From CALLMJ01 sp964493765 (GTDB lineage Bacteria > Bacteroidota > Bacteroidia > J057 > CALLMJ01), in the NCBI GenBank assembly GCA_964493765.1, contig CAZBPK010000016.1:1-5546 (forward strand): a stretch of DNA of 5,546 nucleotides. Reading direction: 5' to 3'. Below the pieces are notes generated by a model. It saw nothing but the letters and a program-made list of their open reading frames with translations. It made no database searches and was not told the DNA's origin. This document shows, piece after piece, positions 1 to 5,546 of the stretch (position 1 is its first letter; every line of letters begins with the position of its first letter). Made by a program: the position numbers and the translations under genes.

Positions 1-14
1 GTTTTGAATCATCT

Positions 15-142
15 GGGCGTGTCCCTTGCTTCGCTGCGGGTCGGGATGCTTCGGGCTCCGCTGTTCGCTTCGGCAATCCTTTGCCTGCTCATGCTTCGCA
101 GCCAAAGGCAGTGCCACTTCGTACCCTCCGCATCCCTCACGC
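15..142. repeat. GC-rich structured intergenic element (probable dispersed repeat)
   Basis: Bases 1-150 are about 59% GC, against about 10% for 181-240 and 25-30% for the genes. The element can fold on itself in nested order. GCGTG (17-21) pairs with CACGC (138-142), and GGGATGC (43-49) pairs with GCATCCC (130-136). A small hairpin lies at 23-40 (CCC and GGG ends around GC-TTC-GC). A longer hairpin at 78-108 pairs CCTTTG with CAAAGG and CTGC with GCAG, with one C/C mismatch. The word GCTTCG occurs four times (28, 48, 67, 93). The opening GGGCGTG, the internal GGTCGGG-like word and the closing CCCTCACGC recall GC-rich intergenic repeats I remember from other Bacteroidota; that is memory, not a search. 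No second copy lies in this window, so 'repeat' is inferred. Its role (RNA structure, terminator of an upstream gene, or non-autonomous mobile element) is unknown. Confidence 0.5.
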
Positions 143-176
143 ATAGCTTGCAATTCTAATTGCCAAATCCTTATTG

Positions 177-197
177 TAAGAATATTTTAAATTCTTA
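177..197. other. AT-only inverted repeat, weak stem-loop
   Basis: TAAGAAT (177-183) and ATTCTTA (191-197) are perfect 7-bp inverted repeats around a 7-base loop. A second short palindrome, GCAATT-CT-AATTGC, lies just before it at 150-163. The stem is almost all A/T and no T run follows on either strand, so it is a poor intrinsic terminator. It may be part of the boundary between the GC-rich element and the promoter region, or chance in AT-rich DNA. Confidence 0.25.
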
Positions 198-219
198 TTA
201 AAAAAATTGTAAAATTTTA

Positions 220-250
220 ATTGCATTTATAAAAAAACTCATTAGATTTG
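220..250 (+). promoter_or_regulatory. Predicted Bacteroidota-type promoter of the first gene
   Basis: TAGATTTG at 243-250 matches the Bacteroidota -7 box TAxxTTTG exactly. ATTG at 220-223 sits 19 bases upstream and matches three of four positions of the TTTG -33 box at normal spacing. Transcription would begin near 256-258, giving a 5' leader of about 25 bases before the ATG at 282. The leader has no Shine-Dalgarno sequence, only A/T-rich DNA, which is usual in this phylum. The 10-base word TTGCATTTAT occurs at 221-230, overlapping the -33 box, and again at 248-257, overlapping the end of the -7 box. The prediction rests on consensus matching only. Confidence 0.55.
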
Positions 251-281
251 CATTTATTAAAATATATTAAAATTTTTTGTT

Positions 282-3200
282 ATGAAAAAATTTGCATTAA
301 ATTGCGTTGAAAACGCTGCAGGTACACAAGTACACAGGTACACAGGTACACAGGTACACAGGTACACAGGTACACAGGTACACAGGTACACAATTAAGAA
401 TGTGTTATTGATTTTAGCTTTATGGCTTATGAATGAAACGGTTTATGCTCAACTGAATGAATGGGTGTTTAATAAAACTCCTAATGCTTTATTAAATACT
501 ACCAACCATCAAACTTTAAATTTTACGAACCCTAATGGTTGTTTAAGTGTAGTTTTAAATTCTGTTCAAAATCCTTTGAATCAAACTGAGTTGGTTTTTG
601 GATTAAGTTATCAGGGTACTACCACACTTATTAGATATACTTTGAGATTACCCAATGGAAATAGTGTTTGTGTTACTCCTAACATAAATTTGAATGGTAT
701 ATTAGCTGCTTTGGAGGACGATGCAGAATATGCTATTGTGCCTTTAAACTGTGAAAGATACGGAATTTATTTCTCTATAACTGACGGAAAACAACCCTTA
801 ATAGGATTAAATAATACTGCATTGGTAGAAATTTTAGTGGATATCACTAGACCACAAAATCCTACGATTAATTATTTACATCAAACCAATGGACAACATA
901 CCAGTTGGGAAACTGTCAATAGATTTGCAGTTAATTCTCTTACTTTGAATGATATAAGAAATAATAAACCCAGATATTTATATACAATAGGAGCAGGAAA
1001 TAGTGTAAACGGAGAACATAAACGTTTGGTAAGATATACCTTAACCCCTAACGGAGCAACTTCACCTACTACCATTATTAATAATATTGCTCAAGGCTTA
1101 GAAAATAATAACTTAGTTTTGGATTATTCTAAGATGTTAAATCCTTTGCATAACATTTTTTCTCTTTTTTCGGAAATGGAAATTTCTCCTAATGGCAATT
1201 ATATTGCACTTTTTTTTAAACTTAGAAATTTTAATGCTCTACCACCCTCAATAAGTAATGTAGGTTTTTTAGTAATTTATGACTTAGTCAATCAAAATAT
1301 GCACAGAGTTTATTCTTATAATTTTACAAAAATTAATGGATTAGAATTTGTTAATAATAATACCATTGTTTTTAATTGGGCAAATTTTCCAAATTCGGAT
1401 TTTGGTGGATTAAGTTTTTGGAATTTTAGTAATCCCAATAATTTACCACAAGATATTCTTTCAGAAGAAGATTTTCCATTTTCATTGAGTAGAATTGAAA
1501 GGGGTATTCACAATGGACAGTCTTTGTTTTATATTTGGAGGAACCCATTTCAACTAGGAAATCAGTACCAAACTCAACTGCATACCTTTCAGTTTCAAGG
1601 TACTAATACTACCATTTCAAATCCACCCCTACTAACAGTCAATACAGGTTCTTTACAAAATGTTATACTTCCCGAGCAAATTGATTTTCAAGATTATACT
1701 TTTAATAATTGGTTTACTTGTCAAGAAAGTATTCATTTGACTAACCAAACTGTTTGGAATAATGCTCTTCTTCAAACCTTAAATCATTCTAATCCTAATC
1801 AAAGAATAAAGGTATCAATGGAAAATTTGTCGGTTATCAATCAACCCAATTTGATTTTTAGAAATTGTGATATTACAATCCAATCTAACGCAACCATTCG
1901 TTTTACAGGATGTAACGTAACTTTTGTAGATTGTAATATAAGAGCTTGTAACGGAGGTTTATGGAATGAAATTAGACTCAATAGTTCTACTCTGAACATT
2001 CAAAACACCTTATCACCCACTCAACATAATTTTAAAATTTCTCATTCAAGAAATGGTATAATTTGTACTGATGGCTCTAATTTAATGATACAAAATACAC
2101 GTTTTAAAGATAATTTAACTGCAATTCAAATTCAAGATATCAATGGGAACAATAATACGGTTTTCATAAAAGGGAATATTTTTGAAGGCAATAGAATCAG
2201 TTATTATACTTGTCCTTATGATAATGCAATGACATCAGAAACGGGTTCTATTGGAATAAGAATTACCAATTCTCCCAATATTACTATCAATAATGACCCC
2301 AATATCCTTGCAAAAAATGTATTCTCTAAATTAAGGACAGGAATTTTGGTAAGAAATTCAAATGTCAATAATATTAGTCACAACATATTTCAAAGTAATG
2401 AAACAGACGGTATAAGAGTTGTAACTTCTTACCAATTGGACTACAATAATAACACTTTCAGTGCAAATCAGAATGGAATAGTAGGGATTAATGTTGCAGG
2501 TACTTTTAATGGTAATAGTTTTTCTAACCATTCCATTCATGGAATTTCTATCAATAGGTTATTCGGTATGGAAACTACACATGGTTTATTTATACAAAAT
2601 AATACATTTAGGAATCATCATTTTGCAGCACTTTCTGTTTCTTGTGATTGGTATCAAACTATGATGATTTCCGGGAATAACATTCAAAATAACAATAATT
2701 TTAGTGAAGGAGCCGGTATTTTATTGAATGGTTCAAAAAATAGAAATCATTCTACATTTCTGATTCAAAACAACAGAATGAGAAATGTTGCCATGGGAAT
2801 TTTTACCAATTTAATCTACAATGCAATAATTCAAGATCATAATCAAAACAATTTTATTAGATTAAGCGGTGCTACCTCTAATCAAAATTTTAGAATTTTT
2901 AGACCTGCTGCCATTTTTGTTTATGATTCAGAAAATATAAAAGTCTTAAATAATGTATTAGAAATTTCTCAAAATTTGGTGGATCCCAATCAAAGGATAA
3001 CCATAGGAATAGCAACTGACTATACACCCAATCCTATTATTCAAGAAAATGAATTAGTGAATTTTACATTTGGGATTTGGTTAGGTTCTACAGTATTAAA
3101 TGCTCCTATTATACAATGTAATCAAATGAAAAATTGTCAAGTTGGCTTAGCTTTTAATTGGGTTCTAAACGCATTGAATCCTACTCAAAATCCTGCGAAT

Positions 3201-4169
3201 AATTATAGAATAGGGAATGTAAACGCTCCTGCGGATAACGTTTGGATAAGAACCAATCCGAATTTACCATTTTTTGCACATACAGATTGCTATTATACCC
3301 AAGGTAACACCATCAACTATTACGCTAGACCCAATCCCAACAACCCTAATACCATTTATTTGCCAACTGATAATAAATCTAATTTTCAATATGGTTATTT
3401 GCCAATATCTAATTTTTATTCTTATCCTAATGCCAATTTCAATTGCAATTCTTTTGCTTTAAGGAGGTCTAAGGTAAATGCAAATCAGATAGCTTCAGAG
3501 AAAGTTCAGGTATATAAAAGTTTGACTACGGATGCAAGTTTGCTCCCATTACTTCCAGAGGAACAATTATTTATACAGCAATATCAAAATACCAATATTG
3601 CAAAATTGGCGATGTTAGAAAATGCGGTCTATGAAGATAGCTTGTTGGCTGACTCACTAATTCAGACCCTTGTGCCAGACTTTATTCCAGAATCAGACTA
3701 CAAAACTGTTTTATGTGCAGAGAAACATTATTTACAGCATGGTTTTATTTGTGATTCTTCTTATCAGATCCTATCCAATATTGCTCAAAAAGAAATTCGA
3801 AGCAATAACGTAGTGTTAAGAGCCAGAAAATTAATGTATTTATATGAATTAGAGCATAATCTACCACTGACAAGATATTATCTAGTGGAAGCGGATGATA
3901 GACTTTCTAATACTCAAGCACAAAAAGCGGAATGGATTCCGATTAATGAGGAAACTGAGGTTAAAATTCAAGTCTATCCAAATCCTAATGATGGTAATTT
4001 CTTTGTTAGAGGAATAAATAAAATTACGAATGTAAAATTATTAGACATTTACGGAAAAGTAATATTGAATGAGGTAATAGAAAATGATAAAATGTTTAAT
4101 TTAAATTTAACTTGCGGTCTTTACATTTTAATTATTGAAAATCAAACTTTTAAATTGTTGGTTAATTAA
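282..4169 (+). CDS. Phase-variable T9SS-exported protein: propeller-like, parallel beta-helix, type A sorting domain
   Basis: This is a 1295-residue exported protein of unknown specific function. The N terminus is MKK, then ten residues, then three copies of GTQVHRYT (14-37) encoded by an 8-bp tandem repeat. A hydrophobic core follows (about 41-50), with likely signal peptidase I cleavage at VYA|Q (after 56). Residues about 60-480 look beta-rich and propeller-like; EISPNGNYIALFF near 300 resembles a propeller blade strand. Residues about 530-975 are Asn-rich with recurring G-I-x-[VI] and N-N-x-[FI] turns (for example TGILVRNSNVNNISHNIF from 686 and HGISI at 753), typical of right-handed parallel beta-helix (PbH1) repeats. 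Residues about 1061-1215 look alpha-helical. Residues 1227-1295 form a T9SS type A sorting domain: VYPNPNDGNF, then VKLLDIYGK, then GLYILIIENQTFKLLVN. The protein should cross the outer membrane by T9SS, lose this domain, and be anchored or released. No catalytic motif was recognised; carbohydrate binding, lyase activity or adhesion are possible. ATG 282 is preferred because it follows a good promoter and supplies the MKK charge; GTG 402 would give a signal peptide with no basic residue. Export is well supported; domain limits are approximate. Confidence 0.88.
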   Translation: MKKFALNCVENAAGTQVHRYTGTQVHRYTGTQVHRYTIKNVLLILALWLMNETVYAQLNEWVFNKTPNALLNTTNHQTLNFTNPNGCLSVVLNSVQNPLNQTELVFGLSYQGTTTLIRYTLRLPNGNSVCVTPNINLNGILAALEDDAEYAIVPLNCERYGIYFSITDGKQPLIGLNNTALVEILVDITRPQNPTINYLHQTNGQHTSWETVNRFAVNSLTLNDIRNNKPRYLYTIGAGNSVNGEHKRLVRYTLTPNGATSPTTIINNIAQGLENNNLVLDYSKMLNPLHNIFSLFSEMEISPNGNYIALFFKLRNFNALPPSISNVGFLVIYDLVNQNMHRVYSYNFTKINGLEFVNNNTIVFNWANFPNSDFGGLSFWNFSNPNNLPQDILSEEDFPFSLSRIERGIHNGQSLFYIWRNPFQLGNQYQTQLHTFQFQGTNTTISNPPLLTVNTGSLQNVILPEQIDFQDYTFNNWFTCQESIHLTNQTVWNNALLQTLNHSNPNQRIKVSMENLSVINQPNLIFRNCDITIQSNATIRFTGCNVTFVDCNIRACNGGLWNEIRLNSSTLNIQNTLSPTQHNFKISHSRNGIICTDGSNLMIQNTRFKDNLTAIQIQDINGNNNTVFIKGNIFEGNRISYYTCPYDNAMTSETGSIGIRITNSPNITINNDPNILAKNVFSKLRTGILVRNSNVNNISHNIFQSNETDGIRVVTSYQLDYNNNTFSANQNGIVGINVAGTFNGNSFSNHSIHGISINRLFGMETTHGLFIQNNTFRNHHFAALSVSCDWYQTMMISGNNIQNNNNFSEGAGILLNGSKNRNHSTFLIQNNRMRNVAMGIFTNLIYNAIIQDHNQNNFIRLSGATSNQNFRIFRPAAIFVYDSENIKVLNNVLEISQNLVDPNQRITIGIATDYTPNPIIQENELVNFTFGIWLGSTVLNAPIIQCNQMKNCQVGLAFNWVLNALNPTQNPANNYRIGNVNAPADNVWIRTNPNLPFFAHTDCYYTQGNTINYYARPNPNNPNTIYLPTDNKSNFQYGYLPISNFYSYPNANFNCNSFALRRSKVNANQIASEKVQVYKSLTTDASLLPLLPEEQLFIQQYQNTNIAKLAMLENAVYEDSLLADSLIQTLVPDFIPESDYKTVLCAEKHYLQHGFICDSSYQILSNIAQKEIRSNNVVLRARKLMYLYELEHNLPLTRYYLVEADDRLSNTQAQKAEWIPINEETEVKIQVYPNPNDGNFFVRGINKITNVKLLDIYGKVILNEVIENDKMFNLNLTCGLYILIIENQTFKLLVN
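321..392 (+). repeat. 8-bp coding tandem repeat (GGTACACA)9, predicted phase-variation tract
   Basis: Nine contiguous 8-base units fill 321-392. Unit 2 (329-336) is AGTACACA; units 3-9 (337-392) are identical. Three units make 24 bases and one octapeptide, GTQVHRYT, so nine units encode three exact copies, the unit-2 change being synonymous (CAG to CAA). The unit length is not a multiple of three and the tract contains no stop in any frame, so each gained or lost unit moves the downstream frame. With 8 or 11 units, TAA at 395-397 comes into frame; with 10 units, TGA at 409-411 does. The long identical run suits slipped-strand mispairing. Variation between cells is predicted, not observed. Confidence 0.9.
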
Positions 4170-4178
4170 TCAATTGAA

Positions 4179-4219
4179 TTATAGCTCAGGTTTTAAAATA
4201 TTCATAGCCTGAGTTATAA
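4179..4219 (+). terminator. Stem-loop after the first gene, possible terminator
   Basis: TTATAGCTCAGG (4179-4190) pairs with CCTGAGTTATAA (4208-4219) over 12 bp, with one G-T wobble (4184 with 4214) and a 17-base loop. It begins nine bases after the stop codon of the first gene. The stem is strong for such AT-rich DNA, but no run of T follows on the + strand, so it is not a textbook intrinsic terminator. It could partly terminate, protect the 3' end of the first transcript, or let some transcription pass into the next gene, for which I see no clear TAxxTTTG promoter. Confidence 0.45.
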
Positions 4220-4238
4220 AATTAATGAAACATTAATT
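4220..4238 (+). promoter_or_regulatory. Inverted repeat just upstream of the second start codon
   Basis: AATTAATG (4220-4227) and CATTAATT (4231-4238) form a perfect 8-bp inverted repeat around AAA, ending three bases before the ATG at 4242. In RNA it would be a hairpin with a tight three-base loop at the place where a ribosome binds; in DNA it is a compact operator-like palindrome. The left arm also holds a start-stop mini-frame, ATG AAA CAT TAA (4225-4236), that ends five bases before the real start. Function is inferred; AT-rich sequence makes such palindromes more likely by chance. Confidence 0.35.
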
Positions 4239-4241
4239 GTT

Positions 4242-5546
4242 ATGAAATACATTTTTTTATTTTCTTATATTAGCTTTTTTATTTCATGCTACTCTCAAAT
4301 ATTAAACCCAAGAGGTTCCAACTATATTTTTGGTAGAGAAAACAGAGTGCTAATTTCAAAAGATACTGTACAGTATTTTCCAATTAATTTTTATCATGAA
4401 ACATCGGCATGCATATCTGACACTTACAGAAATTTACTTTTGTATTCCGATGGAGTTAAAATTTATAATCATAATGGCAATTCTATAAATGATACCATTT
4501 TAAATGTCAATGGAACGAATTTGGGTAGATATGGTGCTAATCAAAGTTTAATTTTTCTACCAAGTTTTGATGAGAAAATAATCAACCTATTTACAACAAC
4601 TGACTATTCGATTTATAACAAAACTTTTGACCACATTCTCATTGAAGTCAATAAAGATGATCCGGACTTATCATTTGTAAAATCCAAAAAAACAATTGAT
4701 AGAAATCATAAAATTACTGAAGGAATTAATGCAATATTAAGCGCCAATGGTAGAGATTATTTTGTTGCCGTTGCTTATGCACCAAATTTTATAGATTTTT
4801 ATCTTTTATTAGATACAACATTAAAATTTGTTAAAAGATATAATAATCAATATTGGCTGGATTCTACCGAATACATTTCTTTTATAAACTTTTCCATTAA
4901 ATCATTAATGTTTTTCTTTAATACTCGTTCAGATTTTATAGAAGTTTATAGATTTAAAAGAAAGTCTTGTGAGTTATATTTTGAAAAATTAATACCTAAA
5001 CCAAGTTTTGATGTAACGTCAGTAATTTTAGATATTCCTGAAAATAAATTTATCCAAAAATATGGTAATTCGCTTCAAATATTTGATGATAATTTTCAGT
5101 TATTAAAAGAAATAAATTTTAATTATAACCATTTTGGAGTTATTAGTCATGAAGGTAGAATATTATTGCTTGAATCTGCTTCAACAAGTTCAACTGATAC
5201 GAGTATTACTTCTGCCTATGAATTAGATGTCAATAGTGATTCTTTAACATTTCTATTCAACATAAAGTGTAATTTTGCTAATATACAACCATCAATAAAC
5301 TACTCCTTATGTCCTGAACTTGAAATAGGTTTTACTTATGATATACCCAATTGTAAGGAAGCTCCGCAGAGTTATACAGTTATGTTTAAAGATACCTCTT
5401 CTGGGCATTTTTATCGTATTTGGGATTTTGGTGATGGTACGGTATCGGATACGCTTTGGGTTACTCAGCATGCAGAATGGCTCGGTAAAGTGGATACTTT
5501 CCAGACGGTTACGCATACTTATAACCGTCCCGGTCGTTATAAAGTG
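4242..5546 (+). CDS. Exported propeller-like protein with PKD domain, 3' end outside window
   Basis: From ATG 4242 the frame is open for 435 codons to the window edge, so the C terminus is missing. Residues 1-18 form a signal peptide: Lys2, a hydrophobic stretch (4-15), and likely cleavage at CYS|Q. Cys16 after Ile-Ser makes a lipoprotein signal a weaker alternative. Residues about 53-79 contain CISDTYRNLL, then YSDGVKIYN, closely resembling the cISDxxGNLLFYTDGxxVYN signature that I know from Bacteroidota secreted beta-propeller proteins; residues about 20-365 are probably a divergent member. Residues about 371-435 start a PKD (immunoglobulin-like) domain: WDFGDG at 394-399 and HTYNRPGRYKV at 425-435. 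Such proteins usually end in further PKD repeats and a T9SS sorting domain, expected downstream. From about base 5350, GC content and codon choice change: arginine is AGA in 11 of 12 codons before and CGT in 3 of 3 after. No catalytic motif was seen. The gene follows the first after 72 bases on the same strand, without a clear promoter of its own. Confidence 0.85.
   Translation, partial: MKYIFLFSYISFFISCYSQILNPRGSNYIFGRENRVLISKDTVQYFPINFYHETSACISDTYRNLLLYSDGVKIYNHNGNSINDTILNVNGTNLGRYGANQSLIFLPSFDEKIINLFTTTDYSIYNKTFDHILIEVNKDDPDLSFVKSKKTIDRNHKITEGINAILSANGRDYFVAVAYAPNFIDFYLLLDTTLKFVKRYNNQYWLDSTEYISFINFSIKSLMFFFNTRSDFIEVYRFKRKSCELYFEKLIPKPSFDVTSVILDIPENKFIQKYGNSLQIFDDNFQLLKEINFNYNHFGVISHEGRILLLESASTSSTDTSITSAYELDVNSDSLTFLFNIKCNFANIQPSINYSLCPELEIGFTYDIPNCKEAPQSYTVMFKDTSSGHFYRIWDFGDGTVSDTLWVTQHAEWLGKVDTFQTVTHTYNRPGRYKV

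Noticed and set aside
1..159. Open frame of 52 codons from the window edge to TAA at 157-159, possibly the end of an upstream gene.
   Set aside because: It coincides with the GC-rich self-pairing element, several frames are open there because GC-rich DNA has few stops, and the peptide has no recognisable domain.
321..392. Reading the short regular repeats as a CRISPR array or as binding-site iterons of an origin.
   Set aside because: There are no spacers, the unit is only 8 bp, it lies inside a gene in frame, and no cas or replication gene is nearby.
402..404. GTG as the true start of the first gene, leaving the 8-bp array in the 5' leader.
   Set aside because: The resulting signal peptide would lack any basic residue, there is no ribosome site, and the promoter at 220-250 fits ATG 282 better; it cannot be fully excluded.
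881..1075. Minus-strand open frame of 64 codons.
   Set aside because: It lies wholly inside the well-supported first gene, has no promoter or neighbours, and its peptide resembles no family I know.
2358..2540. Minus-strand open frame of 60 codons.
   Set aside because: It is antisense to the beta-helix coding region, and repeated Asn codons (ATT/GTT on the other strand) explain the lack of stops.
3274..3462. Plus-strand open frame of 62 codons in another frame, hydrophobic and Ile-rich.
   Set aside because: It is a shadow of the first gene; the hydrophobicity follows from reading AT-rich Asn/Tyr codons out of frame.
3461..3467. AAGGAGG, a perfect Shine-Dalgarno-like word, as sign of an internal start.
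   Set aside because: The nearest ATG (3478) is not in the main frame, no long frame follows it, and the word simply encodes Arg-Arg within the first protein.
5307..5516. Minus-strand open frame of 69 codons.
   Set aside because: It is antisense to the PKD domain, whose WDFGDG and HTY..PG.Y.V motifs show the real reading frame.

Overview
The window looks like part of a chromosome from a Bacteroidota bacterium. The coding DNA is AT-rich (roughly 25-30% GC in the stretches I counted). The first gene has a promoter of the Bacteroidota type (TAxxTTTG -7 box), and no clear Shine-Dalgarno site precedes either start codon. Both predicted proteins are secreted and start after cleavage with Gln. The first ends in a recognisable type IX secretion system (T9SS) type A sorting domain; the second carries a PKD domain. 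I cannot place it below phylum.

Layout: 1-150 is GC-rich (about 59%) and non-coding. It can fold into a nested, branched structure whose two ends pair (17-21 with 138-142), and it resembles the GC-rich dispersed intergenic repeats I know from Bacteroidota genomes. 151-281 is extremely AT-rich, with small palindromes and the promoter of the first gene. 282-4169 encodes a 1295-residue exported protein: signal peptide, beta-propeller-like region, right-handed parallel beta-helix, alpha-helical segment and T9SS sorting domain. 4170-4241 is a 72-base intergenic stretch with a 12-bp stem-loop and, directly before the next start codon, an 8-bp inverted repeat. 4242-5546 is the 5' part (435 codons, open at the window edge) of a second exported protein, propeller-like at the N terminus with a PKD domain at the window edge.

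The most striking item is a tandem array of nine 8-bp GGTACACA units at 321-392, inside the first gene between its start codon and the hydrophobic core of its signal peptide. Eight is not a multiple of three, so gain or loss of one unit shifts the frame. Both alternative frames stop within seven codons of the array. This is the arrangement expected of a phase-variable (contingency) gene, here switching a large surface or secreted protein on and off. The nine-unit allele seen here is in frame (ON).

The two genes are on the same strand, share the 11-base start context TTGTTATGAAA, and both encode exported, probably surface-exposed proteins. They may be functionally related, but no enzymatic role can be read from either.
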